Below are positions 8,878 through 16,964 of a DNA stretch of 64,000 nt, in pieces; position 1 is the stretch's first letter, and each line of letters opens with the position of its first letter. The stretch comes from Salipiger marinus (GTDB lineage Bacteria; Pseudomonadota; Alphaproteobacteria; Rhodobacterales; Rhodobacteraceae), in assembly GCF_900100085.1 (NCBI RefSeq), contig NZ_FNEJ01000001.1, positions 310,001 through 374,000 of the forward strand. The letters run 5' to 3'. Under the pieces are notes generated by a model, which made no database searches, was not told where the DNA came from, and saw nothing but the letters and a program-made list of their open reading frames with translations. A program made the translations under genes and the position numbers.

Positions 8878-9087
8878 TCAGAACAGAGCGATGTCTTTGG
8901 CGGCGAAGCTGTTTTTCTGGAAATATGCCTGCAGTTCGGCAATCTTTCCGGGCAAGTCCTGCGGCTTGGCCTTCACCTCGCGGCGAAGCCGGGTCAGCAG
9001 GATCTTGGTGGCCAGAATGCCGCCGGCAAGCTCGGTCTCGGACATGAGAACCCGCTTCCAGCAGGGGTTGGACACATCTGGAATCAT
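8878..9087 (-). CDS. Small conserved-looking protein, 69 aa, unknown function
   Basis: 69-residue protein beginning MIPDVSNPCWKRVLM; charged and probably helical, with the block LRREVKAKPQDLPGKIAELQ and one cysteine (C9). The ATG at 9087 is preceded by a strong AGGAGGAG site, which makes this a real gene despite its size; a TTG directly upstream is less well placed. It is the first gene of a two-gene unit with the 332-residue protein. No family recognised. With no signal or membrane segment, it could be a partner or chaperone for its neighbour. Confidence 0.7.
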   Translation of the reverse strand: MIPDVSNPCWKRVLMSETELAGGILATKILLTRLRREVKAKPQDLPGKIAELQAYFQKNSFAAKDIALF

Positions 9088-9255
9088 CAAAATCTCCTCC
9101 TCTGCGATTGGCAGAGGCTTAAAGGCGATTCCCTAATATCTCGCAAAACGCAGATTTGATGACCTCGGGCGCTGCGGGCTCTGGTCCTGTCACGCAACCG
9201 CGATAGGTTCGCCGCAGGGTGGCGCAGACCGCCCGCCGCTTCAGAGAGGATACCC

Positions 9256-10194
9256 ATGTTCCAGAACCACAAGATCACCCGCCGCACCGCCCTGTCCGGG
9301 GCTGCCGCCCTGCCCTTTGGCGCCACGCTGGCCGCCAGCGCCGGTTCCGCGCAGGCGCAGGCCGCCGCACAGGGCGCGCAGGTGCCGCGGGTCTACCGCG
9401 TCACGCTTGGCGAGTTCGAGGTCACCGCGATGATGGCAGGCACCCGCACCGTGCCCGATCCGCATGGCACCTTCGGCCTGAATGTCAGCGACGAGGAATT
9501 TGCCGAAGTGTCGGAGGCGGCGCATCTGCCCACCGACAAGGCGCAGTTCTTCTTCACGCCGACGCTGGTCAATACCGGATCGGATCTGGTGCTGTTCGAC
9601 ACCGGGCTCGATCCTGCTGGCATCACCGCCGCAGTGGAAGCGGCGGGCTATGCGCCCGGCGATGTCACGCAGGTGGTGCTGACCCATATGCATGGCGACC
9701 ATATCGGCGGGCTCTCCGATGGCAGCGCCCTGACCTTCCCCAATGCCGCGCTGGTGACCGGGCAGGCGGAATACGACCATTGGGCGGGCACGGACAACGA
9801 AGGCTTTGTCGGCAAGGTGAAACCCTTTGCCGAGCAGTTCAGCTTTCTGGAGGACGAGGGCAGCGTGACCTCGGGGATCACCGCCGTGGCGGCGCCGGGG
9901 CATACGCCGGGCCATATGGGCTTCCGGCTGGAAAGCGGCGGGCAGCAGATGATGCTGATCGCGGATCTGGCCAACCATTACGTGTGGTCGCTGGCCCATC
10001 CCGACTGGGAGGTGCGGTTCGACATGGACAAGGCGCAGGCCGCCGCGTCGCGGCGCCGGGTGCTGGACATGCTGGCGGCGGAGCAGATGCCCTTCATTGG
10101 CTATCACATGCCCTTCCCTGCCTTGGGCTATGTGGAGACGGCAGGCAACGGCTTCCACTATGTGCCCCACAGCTACCAGCTGCTGATGGACTGA
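9256..10194 (+). CDS. Exported metallo-beta-lactamase-fold hydrolase
   Basis: 312-residue MBL-fold protein with a Tat-type signal (KITRRTALSGAAALPFG, cleavage near AQAQA at about residue 35). The metal site HMHGDH spans residues 144-149, with further ligands expected at GHTPGH (about 216-221) and in IADLANH. It should act in the periplasm as a Zn hydrolase; the substrate (ester, lactone or lactam) cannot be read from sequence. It lies divergent from the 8878-9087 unit, and a palindrome-rich convergent region follows its stop. Confidence 0.9.
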   Translation: MFQNHKITRRTALSGAAALPFGATLAASAGSAQAQAAAQGAQVPRVYRVTLGEFEVTAMMAGTRTVPDPHGTFGLNVSDEEFAEVSEAAHLPTDKAQFFFTPTLVNTGSDLVLFDTGLDPAGITAAVEAAGYAPGDVTQVVLTHMHGDHIGGLSDGSALTFPNAALVTGQAEYDHWAGTDNEGFVGKVKPFAEQFSFLEDEGSVTSGITAVAAPGHTPGHMGFRLESGGQQMMLIADLANHYVWSLAHPDWEVRFDMDKAQAAASRRRVLDMLAAEQMPFIGYHMPFPALGYVETAGNGFHYVPHSYQLLMD

Positions 10195-10423
10195 GCCCGG
10201 AGCCGAGGCGCGGCTGCGGGCCTGACCCGCGGCGGGGAAGGGTGAGGGTTTGCGCCGCGCCTTCGGCGCGTCGCCCGGTCTGGCGCGCAGGCTCTGGTCC
10301 TGCACCGCAAGCCCATCCGGCCTGACAGGGGAGGTATGGCGCCGCGCCGAAGGCGCGTCGCCGGGCGGGGGCGGCGGCGGCCCTGCGGGCCGCCGCCGCC
10401 CCCGTCACCCCCTTGGCACAGGG
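10195..10423. repeat. Convergent intergenic region with a duplicated hairpin and a 17-bp perfect palindrome
   Basis: No gene is seen in these 229 bp. Two copies of a palindromic 24-mer lie in the same orientation at 10252-10275 and 10339-10362: GCGCCGCGCC and GGCGCGTCGCC flank a TTC loop in the first and a GAA loop in the second. At 10367-10403 a perfect inverted repeat has 17-bp arms (GGGGGCGGCGGCGGCCC and its complement) around a TGC loop. This sits between two convergent genes, as expected for a bidirectional terminator or a REP-type repeat. No T-run is present. Confidence 0.7.
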
Positions 10424-10975
10424 TCAGCGAAACGCCGGACCATGGGCCCAGATGGTGAGGGAGAAGCGCTCGCCCCCGGTCACCGGCGTGACCCGGTGCA
10501 GCAGGTAGGACGGGAACAGCGTCGCCTGCCCGCGGCTGCGCACCGCCGTCACCACATGGTTCGACGGCATCACCTCCAGCCCGCCGCCCTCGTAAGCGTC
10601 GGGTTCCGACAGCTGCACCACCATGGTCAGCTTGCGCCGGGAGGCAAGCCGCCCTTCGCCCACATCGGAATGCCAGTCGAAATGGCCCTCGCGTTCGGCG
10701 CCATAGCGGGCGACCTGCGCGCTTTCGTCGAACGCGTCCAGATCGAAGCCATAGGTGTCGCGGTTGGCCTGCCGCACCAGATCGATGATCCGGTCCATCA
10801 CCCAGCCGGTCTCTGGCACGTCGTCCAGCCAGACCAGATCGGCGCGGCGCAGGTTATGGGCGCGCTGCTGGCCGACCAGCCGGGCGTCGGAGGCCTCTGC
10901 CCCGCGGGCGATCTCGATCAGGCGGCTGCAGTCGGTTTCGGAAAAGGCGTCGGGAATGCTGTGGACGGTGATCAT
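10424..10975 (-). CDS. 2-oxoglutarate-Fe(II) dioxygenase (prolyl-4-hydroxylase-like fold)
   Basis: 183-residue protein with the Fe(II) facial triad H102-S-D104 (GHFDWHSDVG) and H160 (SYLLHRVTPV), plus R170 in GGERFSLTIWAHGP for 2-oxoglutarate. The YEGGGLEVMPS strand is typical of the PKHD/P4H-like group that includes YbiX/PiuC. Substrate unknown. The ATG at 10975 has AGGAG upstream; the frame stays open well upstream without matching the family. Divergent from the zincin gene. Confidence 0.87.
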   Translation of the reverse strand: MITVHSIPDAFSETDCSRLIEIARGAEASDARLVGQQRAHNLRRADLVWLDDVPETGWVMDRIIDLVRQANRDTYGFDLDAFDESAQVARYGAEREGHFDWHSDVGEGRLASRRKLTMVVQLSEPDAYEGGGLEVMPSNHVVTAVRSRGQATLFPSYLLHRVTPVTGGERFSLTIWAHGPAFR

Positions 10976-11111
10976 GGGACGGGCTCCTGTCAGGAGGGCG
11001 GAGCTAGCCCCCTGCCCGCCGGGGCGCTGCGCCATTTGCGACAGAATCTGCGGAAACCGACATCTCCTTTTCGTGAACGCGCCCCTTCCCTGAGCCGCCC
11101 CGCCACGCCAT

Positions 11112-11510
11112 ATGGCAGGCATGTCAGACCCAGATCTTGCCGCCTTCGAGGGCATGGCCCGCGCCACGCTCGACACCCTGCCCGACCCCTTCCGCGCTGC
11201 GGCGCGCGACGTGGTGCTGCGCGTCGAGGACTGGCCGCCCGCCGAGATCCTGCGCGAGATGGAGATCGACGATCCGCTGGATCTGACCGGGTTGTACGAT
11301 GGCATCCCGATGACCGAAAAATCGCCAAGCTGGCCCGCCCCCTATCCGGACACGGTCTGGATCTTCCGCGAACCGATCCTGCAGGAATGGCGCGACCGGG
11401 GCGACGTGACGCTGGAGGATCTGGTGGCCCATGTCACGGTGCATGAATTTGCGCATCATTTCGGCTGGTCCGACGATGACATCGCCACCATCGACCGCTG
11501 GTGGGAATAG
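11112..11510 (+). CDS. Small metallopeptidase-family protein (zincin, DUF1025 type)
   Basis: 132-residue minimal zincin with the HEFAHHFG motif at residues 111-118 near the C-terminus, the arrangement of the DUF1025 'metallopeptidase family'. VWIFREPILQEW is also typical. Zn binding is likely; proteolysis is not shown for most members. Cytoplasmic, no signal. A second ATG three codons in (MSDPDL) is an equally plausible start, since neither has a clear ribosome-binding site. It ends 6 bp from the convergent NadE-like gene. Confidence 0.85.
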   Translation: MAGMSDPDLAAFEGMARATLDTLPDPFRAAARDVVLRVEDWPPAEILREMEIDDPLDLTGLYDGIPMTEKSPSWPAPYPDTVWIFREPILQEWRDRGDVTLEDLVAHVTVHEFAHHFGWSDDDIATIDRWWE

Positions 11511-11516
11511 CGCCGC

Positions 11517-13151
11517 TTAGCCCGGATCGCGCCAGCGGTGGGCGATGGGATAGCGGCGGTCCTTGCCGAAGGCCCGGGGTGACAGCCGCGCCCCCGGCGG
11601 GGTGAGGGCGCGCCCGCCTTCACCCCGATGCAGCAGATCCGCCACCTGCAACGCCCCGGCGCGGTCAAAACCCGCCGCCACGCAGTCGGCGACGGAGCCG
11701 TCCCGGTCGACAAGGATCTGCAGGATGCCGTCCAGCACCGGGCCTTCGGGCAGGGCATGGTGGCCGGTCTGGGCTGCGCGTGGGGCGGCGAGCAGCCCCA
11801 CCGGGATGGGGGCATGATCCGGCCCGCTCATCCACGGCCGGTGCTGCGCGTTGCGCCAGCGGCAGATGTCGAAGATCCGGGTCTGATACAGATCCTTGAT
11901 CGGGTTGTAGCCGCCCGCCACGGCGCCATGGGCGGTCGCCTCGCCAATCGCCAGCGCGGTCTTGCTGCAGGGGGTCAGCAGCCTCTCGCCGAACCCGGTC
12001 GACAGCGCCCCCAGCAGCAGCGCGCGCAGGCGGGGCTGCAGGGACTCCCCGGCCAGACCGGGCCCGGCGCTGCCCAAGAGCGGCGCAAGCGTGGCGGTCA
12101 GCGCGGCCTGCGCCCCGTCCACGGGCAGGACATCGCAGCGGCAGCCCAGCGCCCCTGCGCAGGCCCCGGCCTCCTCAAGCGCGGCGGCGGGGCTATGCTC
12201 TGACGGCAGCAGGACGCAGCGCACCTGCTCCGCGCCCAGCGCATCCACCGCGATGCTGACCGCCAGCGCGGACCCCGCCTCCCCCGACAGGCCCAGCAGC
12301 ACGCGGTCTTGGCCGGTCTTGCGGCAGTGATCGCGCAGCGCCAGCACCATGGCGTGATAGTCCTGCTCCAGATCGTCGGGACGCGGCACGAACACGCCCT
12401 CCGCCGCGCGCCAGCCTTCGGGGCTTCGGAACAGATCCAGATGGGCCACGGCTTCCTCGAAGACCGGCAGCTGCAGCACCGCCTGCCCGCCGGGGTTGAG
12501 CACGAAGGATCCGCCTTCGAAGATCTGGTCGTCCTGACCGCCCACCATGTTAAGATAGACCAGCGGCAGCCCGGTTTCGATGCCGCGGGCCACCATATGG
12601 GCAAGCCGGATGTCCTGCCCGCCCCGCTGATAGGGCGCGGCATCGGGCACCAGCAACAGCTCTGCCCCGGTTTCGGCGAGGGTTTCGGCCACATCCTCCT
12701 CCCATGCATCCTGCCCGATGGGCGAGCCCAGACGCAGCGTGCCCAGCGCGTAGGGGCCGCCGATGGGGCCGCTGTCAAAGTGGCGGCTGTCCTCGGACGG
12801 CCCGAGGTGATGCCGGAAGACAGAGGCGGTGACGCGCCCGCCGGAACAGACAAGATAGGCGTCATATCGCCGGGGGCCGTCGATCCACGGGCAGCCCATG
12901 GCCAGCGCCGGGCCCTCCGCGCAGTCGGCGGCAAGTTGCCGGGCCGTGTCCATGCAGGCCTGCGTGAAGGCGGGGCTGCGCAGCAGATCCTGCGCATTCC
13001 CGCCCGAAAGGAAGAGTTGCGGCAGCGCCACCAGCTGGGCGCCCGCCGCGCGGCCCTGCTGCCACGCGCTGCGCGCCCGGGCGGCATTGCCCGCCAGATC
13101 GCCCGTGATGGGGTTGAGCTGCGCCATGGTCAGGCGGAAACGGTCGGCCAT
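11517..13151 (-). CDS. NadE-like protein with degenerate glutaminase and synthetase motifs (probable pseudoenzyme)
   Basis: 544 residues, full length for glutamine-dependent NAD+ synthetase and colinear with it, from MADRFRLTMAQLNPITGDLA to RRYPIAHRWRD. Every catalytic element is altered. In the nitrilase domain the Glu is Q45 (LPQLFLSG), the Lys is R113 (FRHHLGP) and the Cys-Glu-Asp motif is GQD (146-148). In the synthetase domain the SGGxDS pyrophosphate loop is SGEAGS (289-294), TTGNKSE is TPCSKTA (393-399) and the YxTxYGD segment is GEATAHGA (403-410). Structural stretches such as YLNMVGGQDDQ and GGYNPIKDLY are intact. The frame is undamaged, so this looks like a maintained non-catalytic paralogue rather than a pseudogene. 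A functional nadE should lie elsewhere. Confidence 0.88.
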   Translation of the reverse strand: MADRFRLTMAQLNPITGDLAGNAARARSAWQQGRAAGAQLVALPQLFLSGGNAQDLLRSPAFTQACMDTARQLAADCAEGPALAMGCPWIDGPRRYDAYLVCSGGRVTASVFRHHLGPSEDSRHFDSGPIGGPYALGTLRLGSPIGQDAWEEDVAETLAETGAELLLVPDAAPYQRGGQDIRLAHMVARGIETGLPLVYLNMVGGQDDQIFEGGSFVLNPGGQAVLQLPVFEEAVAHLDLFRSPEGWRAAEGVFVPRPDDLEQDYHAMVLALRDHCRKTGQDRVLLGLSGEAGSALAVSIAVDALGAEQVRCVLLPSEHSPAAALEEAGACAGALGCRCDVLPVDGAQAALTATLAPLLGSAGPGLAGESLQPRLRALLLGALSTGFGERLLTPCSKTALAIGEATAHGAVAGGYNPIKDLYQTRIFDICRWRNAQHRPWMSGPDHAPIPVGLLAAPRAAQTGHHALPEGPVLDGILQILVDRDGSVADCVAAGFDRAGALQVADLLHRGEGGRALTPPGARLSPRAFGKDRRYPIAHRWRDPG

Positions 13152-13299
13152 CGGCGCTGGTCCTTCTGGTCACTTCCGCGTGCCGACATAGCAGAACGGC
13201 GCCGGAGGAAAAGCAGCGGCGGGCAAAAGAGATTGTCAGCAAAGAGGCGGTTGTTTACGTTCCGGTGCAAACTCCAGAGGCATATGGCAAGGAACGCGC

Positions 13300-14784
13300 A
13301 TGAAGATCGCAGGCAGAACGATCCTCCCGCTGGCCACAGCACTTGCCTTGGCCACGACGCTGGCCGCGCAGGACGGCGAGATCGTCACCAAGCAATATGA
13401 CGATGGCGGCGTCTACGAGGGCAGCTTTCAGGACGGGCTGCAGCACGGCACCGGCACCTACCGGCTGCCCAACGGTTATGAATATGACGGCGACTGGGTC
13501 GAGGGCGAGATCCGGGGCCGGGGCACGGCCCGCTTTCCCAACGGTTCGGTCTATGAGGGCGATTTTGCCAAGGGCAAGCCCGAGGGCACCGGCCGCATCG
13601 TCTTTGCCGATGGCGGCACCTATGACGGCAGCTGGCTCGACGGCAAGATCACCGGCAGCGGCGTGATGCAATATGCCAACGGCATGCGCTACGAAGGCGC
13701 GTTCCGCAACGCGCTGCATCACGGGCGCGGCACGATGACCGGCCCCAACGGCTATGAATATGACGGCGACTGGGTCAACGGCGTCAAGGAAGGCAATGCC
13801 GTCATCACCTATCCCGACGGCTCGGTCTATGAGGGCCGGGTGGCCAATGGCCTGCGCGATGGCCGGGGCACGCTGACCATGCCCGACGGGCTGGTCTACG
13901 AAGGCATGTGGCGCGGCGGCCAGATCGACGGCGTGGGCAAGCTGACCCAGCCCAATGGCGACATCTACGAGGGCGATCTGGTGGATGGCCGCCGCGAAGG
14001 TCAGGGCCGGGTCACCTATGCCAATGGTGACAGCTACGAAGGCAGCTTCGACAATGACCAGCGGCAGGGCAGCGGCACCTTCCGGGGCGCCGATGGCTAT
14101 GTCTACGACGGCAACTGGGTCGCGGGCCAGATCGAGGGCGAAGGCACGGTGACCTATCCCGACGGTTCGGTCTATACCGGCAGCTTTGCCAATGTCCTGC
14201 CCAACGGCACCGGCAAGATCACCTATCCCGACGGCTCCACCTATGAGGGCGACTGGGTCGATGGCGTGATCGAGGGGCGCGGCACCGCGCGCTATGCCAA
14301 CGGGCTGGTCTATGAGGGCAGCTTTCGCAACGCCCGCAATCACGGGCAGGGTGTCATGACCTATCCCGACGGCTACCGCTATGACGGCGAATGGCAGGAC
14401 AACGAACGCCACGGTCAGGGCACCGCCACCTATCCCGACGGCACTGTCTATACCGGCGCCTTCCGCGACGGGCAGCGCCATGGTCAGGGCGAGATCGTGA
14501 TGCCCGACGGGTTCCGCTATGTCGGGTCGTGGGCCAGTGGCGAAATCGAGGGTCTGGGCACCGCCACCTATGCCAATGGCGATGTCTACGAAGGCACCTT
14601 CCGCGATGGCAAACGTCAGGGCGAGGGCACCATGCGCTATGCCACCGGCGAAGAAACCTCGGGCGACTGGGTGAATGGCGTGCTGACCACCGCCACCCCG
14701 GTGGAGGGCGCCGAGCCGGACGCCGAGGCGGGAGCGGGCTCCGAAGAGGCGGCGCCCGACACGCCAGAGACGCCGCAGGACTAG
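13300..14784 (+). CDS. Secreted MORN-repeat protein with 18 tandem 23-residue repeats
   Basis: 494-residue protein: Sec-type signal peptide (residues 1-23, LALATTLAA), a short linker, then 18 MORN repeats of exactly 23 residues without any indel (about 39-452), a partial nineteenth (SGDWVNGV) and an acidic low-complexity tail rich in E, A and P. Repeats follow Y-E/D-G-x-W/F ... G-x-G ... Y-P/A-D/N-G and tend to alternate YEGSF and YDGDW forms, hinting at 46-residue duplications. MORN repeats make long beta-hairpin arrays that bind lipids or proteins; a periplasmic or surface scaffold is likely. The ribosome-binding site is AAGGA. The 69-bp DNA periodicity could allow copy-number change. Confidence 0.92.
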   Translation: MKIAGRTILPLATALALATTLAAQDGEIVTKQYDDGGVYEGSFQDGLQHGTGTYRLPNGYEYDGDWVEGEIRGRGTARFPNGSVYEGDFAKGKPEGTGRIVFADGGTYDGSWLDGKITGSGVMQYANGMRYEGAFRNALHHGRGTMTGPNGYEYDGDWVNGVKEGNAVITYPDGSVYEGRVANGLRDGRGTLTMPDGLVYEGMWRGGQIDGVGKLTQPNGDIYEGDLVDGRREGQGRVTYANGDSYEGSFDNDQRQGSGTFRGADGYVYDGNWVAGQIEGEGTVTYPDGSVYTGSFANVLPNGTGKITYPDGSTYEGDWVDGVIEGRGTARYANGLVYEGSFRNARNHGQGVMTYPDGYRYDGEWQDNERHGQGTATYPDGTVYTGAFRDGQRHGQGEIVMPDGFRYVGSWASGEIEGLGTATYANGDVYEGTFRDGKRQGEGTMRYATGEETSGDWVNGVLTTATPVEGAEPDAEAGAGSEEAAPDTPETPQD

Positions 14785-14866
14785 GCGGGCGCGCACCGGG
14801 CTTTGCCCCCGGGCCGGAACGGGCTAGTCTGCCCGTCTTGGAACCGGACATATCAGGGAGGTCACC

Positions 14867-15328
14867 ATGATTTCACGCCGCATCTTTGCCGGGCTCTGCG
14901 CCGGGCTGCCGCTTGTCGCCGCCGCCAGCCGTGGCACGGCCCAGCCTGCGGGCTATGGCACGCAGAAGGTGGTCTATCACATCAACGAGTCGGGCGGAGA
15001 CGAGAACCGCGCCTATCGCGGCGCCCTGCAGAACGTGCAGAACCACATCAACGCCGTGGGGGCGGAGGCCATCGAGGTGCAGGTGGTGATGCATGGCAAC
15101 GGGCTGGGCTTGCTGCAGGCCGCGCTGGAGGATACCGGGCTGCAGACCGTGGTCGGCGGGCTGAAATCGCAGGGCGTGCGCTTTGTGGTCTGCAACAACA
15201 CGCTGGCCGGGCGCGACATCGACTATTCCAGCGACCTTTATGACGTCTGGGAAGACGACATCGTGCCCTCGGGCGTGGCGGAACTGTCGAAGCTGCAGAT
15301 GGCGGGCTTCACCTATATCAAGCCCTGA
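14867..15328 (+). CDS. Exported DsrE-family protein
   Basis: 153-residue protein with an export signal (MISRRIFAGLCAGLPLVAAA, cleavage near residue 25; the RR suggests Tat) and a DsrE/DsrF-like domain: KVVYHINESGGDENRAYRG, then VQVVMHGNGL and GVRFVVCNNTL with C109 at the usual active-cysteine place. DsrE-fold proteins carry sulfane sulfur on this cysteine; exported versions are common but mostly uncharacterised. Strong AGGGAGG site upstream. It stands alone between the MORN gene and a hairpin-rich convergent region. Confidence 0.87.
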   Translation: MISRRIFAGLCAGLPLVAAASRGTAQPAGYGTQKVVYHINESGGDENRAYRGALQNVQNHINAVGAEAIEVQVVMHGNGLGLLQAALEDTGLQTVVGGLKSQGVRFVVCNNTLAGRDIDYSSDLYDVWEDDIVPSGVAELSKLQMAGFTYIKP

Positions 15329-15338
15329 GACCAGCGCC

Positions 15339-15424
15339 GGAGGGGCTCTGCCCCTCCTATTCCCTGCGGGGGGCTCTGCCCCTCCCGGCCCTGCGGGCCG
15401 GTTCACCCCGGGATATTTGGGGTC
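15339..15424. repeat. Intergenic palindrome array with CCCCGGGATATTTGGGG core
   Basis: Between the convergent DsrE and photolyase genes lie four consecutive hairpins: GGAGGGGC-TCT-GCCCCTCC (15339-15357), a second copy of GGGGCTCTGCCCCTCC (15370-15385), CCGGCCC-TGC-GGGCCGG (15385-15401), and ACCCC/GGGGT around GGGATATTT (15405-15424), followed by CAGAAGAAG. From memory, the last unit resembles a dispersed element found downstream of many Rhodobacteraceae genes. It may act as a terminator or mRNA stabiliser. No coding potential. Confidence 0.7.
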
Positions 15425-15434
15425 AGAAGAAGCC

Positions 15435-16964
15435 TCAGACCGTCTTGCCAGCCGAGAGGCGGTCCAGAAAGGCCTCGGCCTCGGCCAGCACGGTGTCGCG
15501 ATGCGGCGCCTTCATCCGGTCCCATGTGCGATACATGTTGGCCATGCGCGGGTTGCGTTCGAACCGCGCGCGGTGCCGGGTCAGGAAATGCCAGTAGAGC
15601 AGGTTGAACGGGCAGGCCTCGGGGCCGGTCTTGTCCTTCACCTTGTAGGCGCAGGGGCGGCAGTAATCCGACATCCGGTCGATATAGGCCCCCGAGGACA
15701 CATAGGGTTTTGACGCGAGGATGCCGCCATCGGCAAACTGGCTCATCCCCACGGTGTTCGGCGCCTCCACCCATTCGAAGGCATCGGCATAGACCGACAG
15801 ATACCATTCGTGCAGCTCTGCCGGGTCGATGCCCGCGATCAGGCCAAAATTGCCGGTGACCATCAGCCGCTGGATGTGATGGGCATAGGCCTCGTCGCGG
15901 GTCTGTTCCACCGCGCGCGACAGGCAGCGCATCTTGGTCTCTGCCCCCCAGTAGAGCGGCGGCAGCTTGCGCTGGTGGTTCAGCGCATTGCGGCGGGGAT
16001 AGTCCGGCCCTTCGAGGAAATAGATGCCGCGCACATATTCGCGCCAGCCGATGATCTGGCGGATGAAGCCTTCGACCGAATTGAGCGGCGCCTCGCCCCG
16101 GCGATAGGCCGCCTCGGCGGCGCGGCAGACCTCCAGCGGCGACAGCAGCCCGATATTGAGATAGGGCGAGATCAGCGCGTGGTTCAGGAAGGGCTCGCCA
16201 TCCAGCATCGCATCCTGATAGGCGCCGAATTCCGGCAGGCCATAACGGATGAACTGCGCCAGCGCGCGCCGGGCCTGCGCCTGATCCGTGGCGAAATGGA
16301 ACGGGCGCAGCGTGCCGAAATTCCCTGCAAAGCGCGCCTCGACCAGATCCAGCACCTCTGACACCGTGGCGTCGGGGGTGAATTTCATCGGGCCGGAATG
16401 GCCGATGCCCCCGGGCGGCGGCTTGCGGTTTTCGGAATCGTAATTCCATGTGCCGCCTTCGGGCTGGTCGCCATCCATCAGCAGCCCGGTGCGGCGGCGC
16501 ATGTCGCGGTAGAACCATTCCATGCGCAGGCTCTTGCGGTCCTTCGCCCAGTCCTGAAACTGCGCGTGAGAGCACAGAAAGCGGTCATCCTCGCGCAGGG
16601 TCACGTCCAGCGGCAGATCGCGCAGCGCCTCGATCAGCCGCCATTCGCCGGGTTCGGTGGCCAGCACGCGGCTGATCCCGGTTTCTTCGGCCCGGCGCAG
16701 CAGTTCGCCGGGGATGGAGCCCGCGTTTTCGGTATCGTCCAGCTGCGTGTAGCGCACCGTCCAGCCCTGATCGCGCAGGCGGGCGGCGAATTTGCGCATG
16801 GCGGCCAGCACCAGCGCGATCTTCTTGGGGTGATGCGGCGCATAGCCCGTCTCTGCCGCCACCTCGGCCATCACCACCACGTCCCGGTCGGGATCGGCCT
16901 CGCGCAGCGCCGCCAGATCCTCGCTCAGCTGGTCGCCAAGGACAAGCACAAGGCGGCTCACCAC
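15435..16964 (-). CDS. Iron-sulfur bacterial cryptochrome/photolyase (CryB/PhrB, 6-4 photolyase type)
   Basis: 509-residue cryptochrome/photolyase-family protein. C347, C435, C438 and C451 keep the exact spacing of the four [4Fe-4S] ligands of Agrobacterium PhrB, and VSSGAYIDRMSDYC with FNLLYWHFL is diagnostic of the FeS-BCP subfamily, which repairs (6-4) photoproducts or signals in light using FAD and a lumazine antenna. The start is GTG: either 16964 or the next codon, 16961, whose GTGA overlaps the stop of the upstream SDR gene. The overlap shows the two are coupled. Last gene of a four-gene minus-strand run. Confidence 0.92.
   Translation of the reverse strand: MVSRLVLVLGDQLSEDLAALREADPDRDVVVMAEVAAETGYAPHHPKKIALVLAAMRKFAARLRDQGWTVRYTQLDDTENAGSIPGELLRRAEETGISRVLATEPGEWRLIEALRDLPLDVTLREDDRFLCSHAQFQDWAKDRKSLRMEWFYRDMRRRTGLLMDGDQPEGGTWNYDSENRKPPPGGIGHSGPMKFTPDATVSEVLDLVEARFAGNFGTLRPFHFATDQAQARRALAQFIRYGLPEFGAYQDAMLDGEPFLNHALISPYLNIGLLSPLEVCRAAEAAYRRGEAPLNSVEGFIRQIIGWREYVRGIYFLEGPDYPRRNALNHQRKLPPLYWGAETKMRCLSRAVEQTRDEAYAHHIQRLMVTGNFGLIAGIDPAELHEWYLSVYADAFEWVEAPNTVGMSQFADGGILASKPYVSSGAYIDRMSDYCRPCAYKVKDKTGPEACPFNLLYWHFLTRHRARFERNPRMANMYRTWDRMKAPHRDTVLAEAEAFLDRLSAGKTV

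Noticed and set aside
11517-13151. Plain annotation as functional NAD+ synthetase nadE
   Set aside because: The overall match is strong, but the triad and the SGGxDS loop are all substituted, so catalytic function should not be assumed.
13405-14660. 69-bp tandem periodicity as a possible CRISPR or satellite array
   Set aside because: The repeats are in frame, diverged at third positions, have no unique spacers and encode MORN units; this is a protein repeat.
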